From Vitrella brassicaformis (Eukaryota; Sar; Vitrellaceae): a stretch of 32,740 nucleotides of DNA. This document shows, in pieces, positions 19,868 through 30,801 of the stretch. Within the stretch, counting starts at the first letter, position 1, and the number at the start of each line of letters is the position of its first letter. Both the position numbers and the translations under genes were made by a program. The stretch is from contig CDMY01000336.1 in the NCBI GenBank assembly GCA_001179505.1, forward strand, positions 407,397-440,136. Reading direction: 5' to 3'. The notes beneath the pieces were generated by a model, which searched no databases, had not been told where the DNA came from, and was given only the letters and a program-made list of their open reading frames with translations.

Positions 19868-21684
19868 TCACTCAAACCACTCGACCCTCCCTCCCCCCAT
19901 GACTGGCATGAATGCACCGCCCTCATGCATGGGCATCATCCCGTCATACAAGTCGCCCATTCCCCCACCGCCGCCCACCCATCCCTCACCACGCCACACA
20001 CCACCCCTTCCCGCCATGCCGCCCCGCCGCATGCCGCCCCTCATGCCCCGCGCCCTGCCCCCACGCCACATCGACGGCCTGCGCCACAATGTCGGCTGCC
20101 GCTGCTGCTGCTGCTGCTGCTGCTGCTGCGATGTCTCATCCATGCTGTAGCTAGGGGGCATGCTCATGAATGGGCCGGCAACGGGGAACAAGGGCACGTC
20201 GTAGGCAGACGCATTGGATTGGGAGGGTATGGGGGCCATGTGGCCGGGGGGTGGGACGTCGAAAGAGGCGGGGAAGGGATAGTCGGCACCGAAACCAATG
20301 GGGGAGTCGTCGGCAGGGAATGGGGGCAGCGACAAGCCGCTCATCGCGGACTGCCGCTCTGCATAGGGGGAGGAGGCGAGATACCCGACGCGCTGGTCAG
20401 GGAAATCCTGGACGTGTTGGTCATGATAGGGCTCCCATGCACGCGCTATCCGACCACCCGCAGCACCACCGACGCCATAGCTACCGGCCCCAGCCGTCGC
20501 CAGCTGGTCACCACTGTGACTGAGCGACGAAAAGTCGTTGGTCGACGGCATAGGGAAGAACTCGGGCGCGTCCACAGAGAGGGATTGCTGGGGCACTCGA
20601 GAGAAAGACGTGGGGCCGCTGCGATGGGACACACTCGGTGTGAAGGACGGCGCATTGGGGTCGAGCTGGCTGCTGCTCTCCGATGGCATGGCCGGTGGGG
20701 CGCTGTCAGTCTTCACACCAGGGACCTGGCTCTCCTCAGACACGTCACCCTCCCCCGCCTCATCGCTCTCTGTGTCCTGAGCTGAGGCGAAGGGCTCGAC
20801 ATCAACATTGCACAGCGAGTGGAAGGGCGGCGGCGGGGCGGTCGAGGGCTCCTCATCGCCCGTCGGCAGTGTGTCATGATGGCTGGACTCGTCAGCCCGT
20901 CCGTCAAAGGACGACACGACTGCAGCCAGAGGAACAAGGCGAGATAAACACGTGATCGATTCGTCTGGCCTTCACTTTGTGTGCTGACTGACGGACCACT
21001 GGCGTGAGGGAATGGGAGTGCCGCAGCGTCGCCTTGCTCTTTGCACCCCTCCTTGGCTACAGCAGCTGCCCCTGCCACCACCTGACGCACGGCCTTGGGC
21101 ACCAGCCGGCTCCCCTGCCCCTCTGCCCCACCCTCCCCCTGCCACTTATCGCCCTCATGTGCCACGGTCACGTGCGGTTCTCGCGCAGCTGCATCGCCCA
21201 GCCTCTGTTTGGTCTGCAGGCCGTTGTGTCCGTCTGACGGCAGGCGTGTGGGCGCGATGCCGATGGATGAGTTGGTGGTTTGAGTGCGGGACTGTGACAG
21301 TCGGCTGTCTTCGGCTGTGGTGGGCGGCTGCTTGGGGAGAGGCTGGGATGGGTCGGCGGGCTGTGCCATGGTGCCGCCGAGAGGATCAGATGCGCCGCCG
21401 TCGGCAGGCAGAGATGCATCGCGGCACGATGAAGTGAATGGACCTGCGTGGATGAGAGAGGAGAAGAGGAGACCATACCATACATGCGATACGTGTGGTG
21501 GCTGGCTGTTGAGCAGCGTGGGCGGGGCGAGGGTGTGGGTGTGGGTGATCTCACCGCCATGCGATGGTGCCGGTGCGGAGAGGCTCCTCATGTGGGTGCT
21601 AGGCCGCTGGCTGAAGTGGTAGAAAGTCTTGGTCACGGTGAACTGCCATCCTGGCGGCACCGCTGCCTTCGATGATGCTAGCAT
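19868..21684 (-). CDS. low-complexity RGG/poly-Q protein, possibly RNA-binding
   Basis: Three exons (21684-21555, 21443-20997, 20919-19868) sum to 1629 bases, 542 residues. No globular domain is recognised. Exon 1 has a short ordered-looking start (PPGWQFTVTKTFYHFSQ). Exon 2 is Ser/Thr/Pro-rich and ends with a block (HVTVAHEGDKW ... GSRLVPKAVRQVV) also found in the gene at 25382. Exon 3 is acidic and Ser/Pro-rich, then carries a nine-Gln run and an Arg/Gly/Met tail (WRGGRARGMRGGMRRGGMAG) like RGG boxes of RNA-binding proteins. The most plausible role is RNA granule or transcript regulation, inferred from composition only. The start at 21684 is the first ATG after an upstream stop-rich stretch and lies 69 bases from the divergent start at 21754. 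It could be longer if an upstream exon exists. Confidence 0.7.
20100..20130. repeat. CTG/CAG trinucleotide repeat encoding poly-Gln
   Basis: About nine CTG units on the plus strand are read as CAG on the minus strand and encode consecutive glutamines in exon 3 of the RGG/poly-Q gene. The run is nearly pure, so length polymorphism between strains is likely. Confidence 0.9.
21018..21177 (-). repeat. 160-base coding block shared with 26915-27074 (inverted)
   Basis: The reverse complement of this segment aligns without gaps to 26915-27074, with about 14 mismatches counted by eye. It encodes PHVTVAHEGDKWQGEGGAEG and GSRLVPKAVRQVV in exon 2 of the RGG/poly-Q gene. The two copies are in different genes on opposite strands, both in coding frame. 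Confidence 0.9.
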
Positions 21685-21753
21685 CGGTATTCCTTTCTCA
21701 GGTCCACTCCACGATTGTAAATGCGACCACAATGCGAGCTCAAACCCGAGGAG
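21685..21753. promoter_or_regulatory. very short head-to-head intergenic region
   Basis: Only 69 bases separate the minus-strand start at 21684 from the preferred plus-strand start at 21754; an upstream in-frame ATG at 21721 would leave 36. It contains AATGCGAGCTCAAA at 21731-21744, a relative of the TGCGAGCTT element whose AGCT core is palindromic. Either transcription of both genes is driven from here with minimal leaders, or the transcripts overlap. Confidence 0.4.
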
Positions 21754-24700
21754 ATGCGGCGCGTTCACACAGCCACCCACACTCTTTGTGGAGCTTTGCT
21801 GCACTCTGCCCCTGCACCATCTCGCTCCCAATTCATTCGATCTTCCCATCGGTGCTCATCTGCCCAGCATCGCAGGGCAGCAGCAGCAGCACTGCAGCCA
21901 CGAAGGCACCTGTCCACGGCCAGCAGCCCAGCACCCAACGCTCCAACACAGGAGGCTGCCATCTCCACACAAGCACAAGCAGATGAGGTCGAGGCGGACG
22001 CGCCAAAGCGACGAGATGAAGATGTGCAAGATGAGGACGATGCGGCCGCTGCAGAGGTGCTGGGCGACGCTCAAGGGGGCGAGGAGGAGGGCATTCATTC
22101 TGCCGGGTGGGGTGGGAGGCAAACGTTTGAGAACAACGAAATGCTGGCTCGGCTCACTCGGACGGTTGCTACAATGTGTGTATGCTCAGATTGCGCGTTG
22201 TTGTCGACTATCCGTTGGTCTTGCCGGACACGAGCCCTCTGGAGGGCCTTGACGACAAATGGCGGGACCAGCTGGCCTATGCGCCGCTGAAGGAGGCGCT
22301 GCGCATCGCGCTGCAGGTTGGTGTGTCGCCGGATGCTGATGTGAGGGCTGAGTGGCACCTGTGTGGCGAGAGGCTCAAGGATGTGGCCCTTGACGAGACG
22401 GCGGCCTTCTTTGTGGCCTACCTCATGAGCTACATCGGATACACTGACCCGCAGCTCTGCTTTCAGGTAGCCAAGAGTGAGTCCACAGGATGGCACCACA
22501 CCACAGCCACCAAGGAGGGAAGGCAGCATCAGCATCTGGTGGTGGGCGGGTCATCTGGCTTGATTGTCTCGTGTGCCGGCTGCGTGTGTACAGGTGGTTG
22601 AGCGGCTGGAGGCCCGCTACAATTCGACATCCCTCGACCCAATACCGCACCCTGTAGACCAGACGCACTCGCAAAACACAAAACATACACACACAGACGC
22701 AGAGCTGGCGGAAAGGTCTCTCTCTGGTGTGGTGCCCTGTCTGTGTGTCAGCTGGCGGGACAGTTTGGCGCCAACGGTTCGTTCCGCAGTCTGGTGGACA
22801 CCATGCCGATAGCCATCAAAACCAAACTGCTGCTGGTACGGTACCTAGAAGTGACTGATTGACTGATACAAAGTGGTCTGCCTGCCGTCTTCGTGTGTTG
22901 TGTGTGCAGTGTGACGTGTTTCCCCGGGAGACCGGCCTGCAGGAAATCAAAACGGTGCGCACCTGGCCTGTCTGTCTTATCGTAAATGGAGAGGTGCGTG
23001 TACGCTCCTCCTCCTTCTGTCTGTCTGTCTGTCTGTCTGTCAGGCTCCCCCCGTGAAGCTTCCAACGTGGCAAACAATGGACCTCGTCGAGTGGGCAACG
23101 CACTCACATGCATTGCAACCAACATACATACATACACGTGAGCGTGTGTGTTGGTTGCGCCCGGCGCTTGCCTGCCTGCAGGATGGAGGATTGGGAGGCG
23201 AAGCAGCCCCGTGTGCGACGAATGCGGCACGTGCAGGTCACATCCACACCCACGGCCGCCACCAGGCGCCTCAAGAGCATGCTCGCACTGCAACTCAGGG
23301 AGGTGAGCTCGGCGACACGGCGGGTCCACACTACACTCACTCACTCACTGACTCACTCACTCACAAGCAGGGAGGGAGAGAAGTGCGCATTTGTGTGTGT
23401 GCTGTGCTGTGCTGTGCTGTGCAGGCCATCCCAGGTGCATCCATTGAGAAAATCGCACAGATCGCAACGATTTTCTGGTTGGTAGCACACACAAAGAATC
23501 AACAATATATACGGTGGCATGGCATTGACCGACCATTGCTTGCTTAATGCGCTTCATTCTTCAGGAACAGCGACCGGCACTACACGGGCAGCTTGCAGGA
23601 AGACACACTCGAGCTGCTCTCAAAGAGGTCAGGGCAGATACATAGATAGATAGAAAGAAAGACAGAGAGAGAGAGACGTGTTCCCCCTTCTGTTGCCAAT
23701 TGTGTGTTGTTTCTTCCAGGTTGTTGAGCATCCCGTGTGACCTCATCTCGCCCTACGTGCTGACCCTCACATCATCACTAAGACACGCCTCATGCCCCTC
23801 CGCCGCACCACTGTGGCGCCACCTGGCCGACGCCACTCTCCACCCACAGTCATTCGACGTCCACGACCAGGTGCTGCCCTTTGGCTTTCCCATCTGGCCC
23901 GGCATGTCGGCCGTCCCCATGATGGCTGTCGACCAGTTCGGGGCGCTCAAGGCCGCCAGTGCCATGAAGACTGCGGCTGCCTCCAGGGGCATGGGTCGGC
24001 GGGGTGAGTGGGACGAGGCCACACTCCCATCGCCATTCTCGGACCAGGAGTGGAAGCTGCACGTCTACACCAAGTAAGTACAAACAAACATAGATAAACA
24101 GAGACCGGAGCAAAAACAGAGACCGTAGTGTATCATGGTAGCTGCTCTGCACGAGTATCTGGGATTCGTTCAGGCTCTTGACAAACTTCTGCACGGCGGC
24201 CCACATGCCAAGTGAGATACATACAGGTCACGAGGCGCACACCTGACAGACGGACCCTTACATGCGCATTGCTGTGCGGTCTTCTTCTGCAGGGAGTCCC
24301 GATGTGTTCAACGTTCTCAGCGACCACCTGTCAACGGCCCTCAACGAGACGCTGCATGAGCTGCCGCACGACCGTATCGACCCGGCCACCCTCCCCATTG
24401 GCCTGGGCGAGATGGCCGACATGGCCGACGGCGTTGTTCAGTCGGGGTGGTACCACCCCAACATACTCAGGGGAGTGGAGGCCATCACCATGAGGACACT
24501 GTCCAAAGAGGCCGACTTCGAGGACCTAGAGTCTGCGGATGCGACACTCGCCTCATTACGCGGCAGTCCCGCCGACTTGTGTCGACTCTTCAACGCATTC
24601 GCTGTCTATCGATACAACCAGGTACGGTACGGTACGGTACGCAACTAAAGGAGAGCAAAGCACCGTTGCCCAGGTAGATCCATCTGTGTGTGTTTGTCTG

Positions 24701-24908
24701 TGTCTGTGTGTGTGTGGACCCGCACCCTCAGGAGGTGGAAGTGATGGGTGTGTTGCGGCGTGCGATTGATCCATACGTGTCGTCTCTGAAGGAGCACTAT
24801 CGGCTGATGGTTGGCTGCCATGACAGGCCCACCCCTACGAGTGGTGTTGCTGTGCATGTCGTGAGGGAGGAGGCTCCTGATGGGGGCGCGACGGCAGCTA
24901 AGCTATGA
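21754..24908 (+). CDS. probable organelle-targeted helical-repeat protein
   Basis: Thirteen exons sum to 2070 bases, 689 residues, if a 14-base gap at 22176-22189 is removed. The N-terminus MRRVHTATHTLCGALLHS, with later RRHLSTASS, is Arg/Ser/Ala-rich and acid-poor, like a mitochondrial presequence. An acidic linker follows (DEDDAAAAEVLGDAQGGEEE). The rest is Leu-rich and mostly helical by composition, with segments such as SIEKIAQIATIFWNSD, DTLELLSKRLLSIPCDLISP and DLCRLFNAFAVYRYNQ. These resemble the degenerate helical repeats of FASTK/RAP-type organellar RNA-binding proteins of alveolates. That resemblance is an impression from pattern; no RAP domain is seen at the C-terminus. Exon 6 ends at GA|GTGGGC to keep frame into MEDWEAKQPRVRR. 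An in-frame ATG at 21721 would add 11 residues. It is head to head with the RGG/poly-Q gene. Confidence 0.75.
24619..24641. repeat. GGTAC pentanucleotide repeat at an intron start
   Basis: Four tandem GGTAC units begin at the donor site of the last intron of the 21754 gene, so several overlapping GTACGG donors exist. The frame is kept only by the first (after AACCAG, 24621). Confidence 0.75.
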
Positions 24909-25381
24909 CCATGCATGGGATGGGATGACTCGTATGCATACGGACGCTGTCTGTCTGATCATGGCCGTTGACGGGTCGCATTTCTCCGACACAGTACGTG
25001 ACTGAGACCCTTGGCGCTTCGATTCGTGCATGATGTCACGGGAGGCCTCTTCCGCATGCCCACACGATGGATGTATCATTCATGTCACCACTCTGTCTTG
25101 TTTTCGCTCTGCCTTTTGACTTGCCGATGAATTAATTCATCCCGGCGATGCTGCACATGTATTTGCGGTGTCCCTTGTCTTTGCATGCTGCTAGCGGCTT
25201 TAAAAAAAGGGCCCGAATCTGCGAGCTTGAAGCCATCAGCTTCAGTTTTTCGGGGCTTAACTTGTCAAGTCGGTTCGCAGTGGTCTTTCGCGCTGTGAGT
25301 TCGTTGAGCCAAGCGCACTGCAGTCACATCGGGGCGAACCGAATCGGTGCACTGCGGGTGTATCACCCCCTTCTGAGCGGC
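24909..25381. promoter_or_regulatory. intergenic and promoter region before the 25382 gene
   Basis: This lies between the stop at 24908 and the ATG at 25382. It carries TTTAAAAAAAGGGCCC at about 25198-25213, then TCTGCGAGCTTGAAG at 25218-25232, then a small inverted repeat GAAGC...GCTTC. An open frame from an ATG at 25148 is in phase with the 25382 start, so a longer N-terminus is possible; I prefer 25382 because the upstream part is Ser/Phe/Arg-rich and unlike the body. Confidence 0.45.
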
Positions 25382-27557
25382 ATGCCCATCAAGCTGTGTG
25401 CTGGGCTGCATGCCACCGACCTGAAGCTGCACTCATGCACCGTCGAACACGCGGTAAGCAGAATGGAGGGCAGCCACATAGACAGACGGACGACAGACAG
25501 CAAAGAAGTCATCAAAAACGGCACGCTTACGCATTGAGTTCAGGCCGAGTACTTCACCGGGTACTTCAGGGAGGCCATGGGCGCGGGCAACCTGGGCATC
25601 CCCATATCCGCCGACCAAATCGCTCTTTATCGCTGCACTGAGGTGCACCCCAAGGCCCACGGGCAGGACCACACTGCCCCGTCGAGTGCATCCACTGACC
25701 GCATCGAGGAGGGGGAGGTCATCATGGCGACCCTTCCCAACAATAGCGGTAAGCGCACCACGCAGGCAGCCCGACGAGAGAGAGAGGGAATGAGGGAATG
25801 AGTGAGTGCTCTGTCTGTATGCTATGCTTCCTTCGCTGGCTGTCTGGCTGCAGTGTTTGGTTCTCAGCATGCGGATGACATGTTGGCCAAGGCCCGGCAC
25901 TACGAGCAGGAGGCCATCCGGCTGGAGGAGAAGCTGCAGGAAATGCAAGAACAAGTAAGCCATTCGTTTGTCTACCCACCCACCCACCAGACCACCGATT
26001 GATTATATTACCTACCGGGTCCCTGCGGACACACATCTATCTATCTATGGGTCTGTCTGTCTGTCTGTCTGTCTGCGTACAGTACAAGTTGCTCGAGGAG
26101 AAGCTGTTGGAGGAGGGCAGTGCGCTCTACCAGGCCCAGCTCGACCGCGACGAGGCCACCACACGACTCAAGGAATACATGAGGCTGCACCCTGCTGGTC
26201 AGCGACGATAAACTACGGCTGGGAGAATAAGGGGGAGGGCGGCATCGCATCTGCGCTGCGCTCAGATCCCATCTATCTATCTATGTGTCTATCTCTTTGC
26301 GTGTGTCATATGACATGTCAGAGGAAAGGGAGCCAGTGAGTCCTTCTACAGCTGCGGACTCTCCTCTCCCGTCGGCCTCGCCATTCTCCCAGGAAGCGCC
26401 CTCAGACGGCAAGGCGCCCGGGGGTGGTGGTGGTGGTGGTGGTGGTGAGAAGGTGCCTGTCGCGGTAGCTACAGCGGCAGCAGTGCTGGACGAGGCTGGG
26501 GCAGGGCGGGCCGCGGCGGAATCGCCCGAGGAGGCGCATACCACCGAGACCACGGAGGGGACATCTGGTGCGGTGGAAGCACACAACACACACCCGAGTG
26601 ACACCTGCCTGAGAAATCATTTCTGTCGTTCGTCTGCCTGCGTTTCCTTCCTTTTGTTTCATTCAGCCTCGGATGCCCACCACCCGAAGCCTCCGCCGGC
26701 AAAGGCCAAGCCTGCAGCCAAACAAAGCGCCAAGTCCACGCCACCACAGCCCAAGACCAAGACGGCCAGCAAGACGGCCAGCGTGACGGCCGCCAAGCAG
26801 CCCCCAGGCACGGCCGGCAAGGCCAAGCCCGAAGGGAATAAGGCGACGGCTGCCGGCAAGGCCAAGCCAAAAGGGAATAAGGCGACGGCTGCGTGCAAGA
26901 GGACTGGCGGGCCGCCGCATGTGACAGTGGCGCATGAGGGCGATAAGTGGCCAGGGGAGGGTGGGGCAGAGGGGCAGGGGAGCCGGCTGGTGCCCAAGGT
27001 CGTGCGTCAGGTGGTGTCGGGGGGAGCCGCTGTAGCCAAGGAGGTGCGCAAAGAGCAAGGCGACGCTGCGGCACCCTCTCAGGCTGGGGCCAAGGGGCGG
27101 CAGAAGTGGGTGCCGAAGGGGAGCTGTGCGGCGGCGAGTCCACCAGTCGGCAACCCAGGGGGCGGCGGTGCCAAGCCGGTGTACGGCGGGGTCACGATCC
27201 TCCAGAGAGACCCCAACGCGCCGCCCGCTCCCAACCGCAGGCTGACATGCCGAGACGCGCCTCCCCCTCCCCTCCTGTCCTATGAGGAGCGGCTGGAGGA
27301 GTACGAGATTGTCAAGGTATGGGAGCTAGGGATGGCCCCCAGTCCGACTCGGCCACCCACCACCGCCGAGGTGGCAAATCGGCTCATCAACCACCACCTC
27401 CAATACAGACCGTAAGCAAGCCCACACACACACACACACACACACGCACATTGGGCTCTTCACACATCAGCCGATTGTTTGTCTGTCTGTCTGTTTGTCT
27501 ATGTGTGTCACTCACTACTTACTTGTCCACAGAAATGGCAACCGCAGACGCCAGTAA
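25382..27557 (+). CDS. coiled-coil, Lys/Ala-rich protein with a SUZ-like motif
   Basis: Seven exons (25382-25453, 25544-25748, 25854-25954, 26083-26197, 26322-26567, 26667-27411, 27533-27557) sum to 1509 bases, 502 residues. The N-terminus (MPIKLCAGLHATDLKLHS, EYFTGYFREAM) looks like a small unrecognised globular domain. A charged coiled coil follows (AIRLEEKLQEMQEQYKLLEE), then an Ala/Pro/Lys-rich linker with a Gly run from GGT repeats. The block HVTVAHEGDKWPGEGGAEG is shared with the RGG/poly-Q gene. Near the end, GGVTILQRDPNAPPAPNRRL ... LLSYEERLEEYEIVK resembles a SUZ RNA-binding motif (hydrophobic-x-RxPN, then an EER-xx-EY helix). Final residues PNGNRRRQ come from a 25-base exon; without it the frame stops at 27415. 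RNA binding is an inference. An alternative donor at 27316 would fuse it to the next gene. Confidence 0.7.
26423..26449. repeat. GGT trinucleotide repeat encoding poly-Gly
   Basis: Eight or nine GGT units encode consecutive glycines in exon 5 of the SUZ-like gene. This is an in-frame simple repeat and is probably length-polymorphic. Confidence 0.85.
26915..27074 (+). repeat. 160-base coding block shared with 21018-21177 (inverted)
   Basis: This is the plus-strand copy of the block described in the RGG/poly-Q gene, in frame and encoding PHVTVAHEGDKWPGEGGAEG and GSRLVPKVVRQVV. It is flanked here by imperfect Lys/Ala repeats (GKAKPEGNKATAA twice at 26815-26895) that are absent from the other gene. 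Confidence 0.9.
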
Positions 27558-27717
27558 CCGACAGCCTTCTCCTGCACCTCACACAAGACGCATCCATATG
27601 TGGTGGGAAGATAGCATACCCACCAACACGCACGAACATACAGACAGACAGACCCACATTGACTGCATTGCCCCTTTGCATTGATTGTGTCTGTCTGTCT
27701 GTCTATCTGTCTGGCAG

Positions 27718-29956
27718 ACGAGCGCCCCAACATCTGGGGGCCTCCACTTCCCACCGACTCTCAACACCACCACCACCATCACTGTCCCAGGTACAAACCC
27801 GAGGTAGCACACAGCACAGGCAGCAGGGGCTTTTGGGAAGGAAGGAAGGACGGGCAGGCAGCAGCTGAGGCAGCCAGACGTAGCTAAGGGAGCAACATGA
27901 GAGGCGTGATGGAAGGGTTGTCTGTCGGACATGGCGGGCTGCCTGCATGCATCTTGCAAGTCAAGTCCCCTCTCTCCCTCCCTGTCTGGTCTGCTGCCTG
28001 CGTGTATCCATCTATCTATTAGGTTCTGACAAGCTGCTGGAGGGGTTAGGCGCTCACGAGCTGCACGCGTGCTTCATGCACGTGTCGGTCCAAGGCTGCC
28101 TGGCCCTGCGCACCTCGTGCCGTGAGCTCTACCGCATATTGTCCAGCGACGCCTTGTTCTTCCGCCACCGAGTCAGCGCCCACCCTAAGCGGCGGTTCGC
28201 GCCGTTCGGGGCGTTTTCGCGGTCGCGTACGTGGGAGAGGGCGGCTTGGGTGCTCGAGCAGGAGTGGGACTGGTGCAGATGGGCGTTGTTCTTCCAATTC
28301 CTCAGGTAAGCGACGGACGCGATACATGGGCGGCAGAGCAAGAGGGGCGGGCAGCCACGAGTGTGTGTGTTGCATGGGATATACCAGGTTGTGGTACGAC
28401 ACGCGTGTGTCGATAAGTGACGATGACTTCGACATGGCTGGCCTGCAGTACAAGACACTGCTCACCCTGCCCGAGACCATAGCGCAATACAGATTCTTCG
28501 GTCGGTCATCCAACCTGACCTCACATACATGCACACACACACACGAGTGAGCAACCGTTCGTTCCATTGTTCTTTGTCTGTCTCTGCCTGTGTGTGTGGT
28601 CGTGTCAGGTCACCAGGTGCAGACCCGGTCAAGCGTGCAGTCGATCGAGCCCCTCAAGGACGACAACGAGGGCGGGCGGCTCAAGTTCGTCTCGCCCGCT
28701 CTCCGCAAAGGCAACAACGCCGCCTGGGTGGAGGCCGCCGACATCGGCCAGCGGGACCCCGCTGTGCACATCTGCTCCACCGACCCGGAGAAGGTGACCG
28801 ACCAACGACATATATAAGACACGCCCACTTTTGTGTACCGTTGCTGCTCTTGTGTCTGGCTGGGATGTGTATGCGTGTGTGTAGCAGGTGCGTTTGTTGG
28901 ATCGTTTCAACCATTTCTCGACCTTTGTGCCGTGCCTCATGCTGCAGGCTGCCGTTGCCGAGTGAGCCATCCAGGCAGCCGATACACCACACCAGATTCC
29001 TTCGTCAGTTTATTTGCCTCTCTCTCCCTCTCTCTGCGTGAGTTAATAGGATCAAGAACTATCAGGTGGCTGCATTCCTGACGACTGACCTGCCGCCGGT
29101 GCAGGACGTCCTGCAGAACAGAATGGGACTCGTGTTCGTCGGACGAGCCGTTGCACGACAGGTATGTATCCACCCACATCCATCCATCCATCCATCTATC
29201 TATCCATGGGTGTGTGCATCCTATCCCATGCATCCTCCAGGGTCACGTAGCATTGATGTGGTTGACGTCTCACGACAGCGAGCAGCTGGTGTGGGTCGGC
29301 AAGACCAACGAGGGCTCATTCGTGCGGCTATGTATGCGGGGCCAACGGCACCACGACGCCATTCGGGCGCTGCGCGACTTCGTCCGCCGACTCAAGAGCA
29401 GCCCACGCATCACTTTCAGCTTCACCAAGGCCATGGAAATATTCGACCCCGCCGAAGGCACCAACAAACCACGGTCAGTCGGTCAGTCCTGCCATCAACC
29501 AACCACACAGACAGACGGATACAAACCCATCTCCCTCTCTCTGTGTGCAATGTCGTCAGTTTTGTGACAGCGGATGAGTTGCTGGAGGTTGGTCCTCGCG
29601 AGGAGAGTAAGCCCATCCCCATCCCACCATCACAGCCGCCAGCAGGGGTCATCGGGGCGGTTGGGGGCGGGGGCAACGACGAGGCAGACGATGACGACGG
29701 CCTGGATGTCCAAGACGACGACCAGCCCATGCCCCACCAGGGCGGCGGTGGGGCCGCGTCGACGTTCGACGCCGTGTCACAGCCACAGTCACAAGCCGCT
29801 GGTCTGGCTGCTGTTGCTGGTGCTGCTGCATCGCCCCCTGCGGCCTCTGGTGCGTCTCGTGCGTCTGCTGCGTCGGCATCGATGGACGTGGATGAGGACG
29901 GCGACGCGATAATGGCGCTGACGGATGTCCAGGCCAACAATGGCAGCAAGCAGTGA
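27718..29956 (+). CDS. F-box-like protein with Pro/Ala/acidic C-terminus
   Basis: Exons 27718-27790, 28023-28305, 28388-28500, 28609-28793, 28888-28961, 29050-29161, 29241-29473 and 29560-29956 sum to 1470 bases (489 residues plus stop). GLGAHELHACFMHVSVQGCL then ALRTSCRELYRILSSD matches the F-box pattern (Leu/Pro start, then a CR-x-L-x-x helix), suggesting a substrate adaptor for an SCF ubiquitin ligase. The body (ALFFRHRV, WVLEQEWDWCRWALFFQFL, MGLVFVGRAVARQ, VALMWLTSHDSEQLVWVG) is not a WD or LRR repeat that I recognise. The C-terminus is Gly/Ala/Asp-rich and probably disordered (DEADDDDGLDVQDDDQ). The first exon has no ATG. The start is either in an unseen upstream exon, perhaps near ATG 27535, or the gene continues from the SUZ-like gene through the phase-0 donor at 27316. 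Confidence 0.7.
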
Positions 29957-30801
29957 CATAGATAAACCACATGAGCGAGGGGCTCCCTTTGAGGTGAGGC
30001 GGGCGGGGTCAGCCGGGAGAGATCGATGACGACAGTCCGAACGAGGGAGGCGTTTTGGCTTCTTGTGTGTCATTGCGATAGATGTTCTCAGATATGGTTG
30101 GTTAACCGCTGCCGCCCGCAGAGACAGACAGACAGACAGCCCCTTTCAGCGGCCAGTCTTGTCTCGTGTACACATAGCGTATCTCCCTCCCTGGCTGCCT
30201 CGTGTGACATGACAACAGAAGGACAGTCTATTGTGAATGGCTTGCCGGCCCTCCCTGTCATCAATGTGTGTGATGCCTTTCTTCGTGCCTGTGGTCGTCT
30301 ACTGCATGGCTGGCTGGCTGGCTGTCGTGTGTGTCTTGAGGGGCTCAGGGCCGATCGACACGAGAAAGACAGACAGCGACAGAGGGGGTGAGGCAGCACA
30401 GAAAACGATTCCACTGGGGCTGGCTGGCACCAGGAATGATAGAGATGGCTAGTTGCGCCGGCCGGAGGGGGGTGTGTGTGTGTGCGTGCGGACAGACGAT
30501 GCAATGACTCCCTGCAGGGCCCAGCTTTAAACCTGTCAGTGCACGCGCCCGCCGACCATGTCAACTCCAATCACTGATTGACAAGATCACACGCTCACAC
30601 AGGCAGGCACAGCGATGGATGCCCGTCTCATATCCATCCATCCATCCATTCATCCCACTCACAAAACTCCACGTGCATTCGGAGTCCCTTGTGCTTGTGA
30701 ATGTATGGATGACATCTGCCTATCAACGACGTACGACAAAACCAATCGATGCATCACTCAGCCACTCACGACAAGCGAGTGGCATTGCCACACACAGCTC
30801 G
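29957..30801. other. intergenic region between convergent genes
   Basis: About 845 bases lie between the stop codons of the F-box-like gene and the 30802 gene. They contain CAGA repeats near 30121-30140, a CTGG repeat near 30310, a TG run near 30470 and CATC repeats near 30633-30650. No coding exon or structural RNA is recognised. Confidence 0.55.

Noticed and set aside
19616-20785. A long open frame (389 codons) on the plus strand
   Set aside because: It is the antisense of exon 3 of the RGG/poly-Q gene; its Leu and His runs mirror the Gln and Gly/Arg repeats, and no splice structure supports it.
25148-25381. The upstream ATG at 25148 as start of the SUZ-like gene
   Set aside because: It is in frame, but the added residues are unlike the rest and cover the candidate TGCGAGCTT element; kept only as an alternative.
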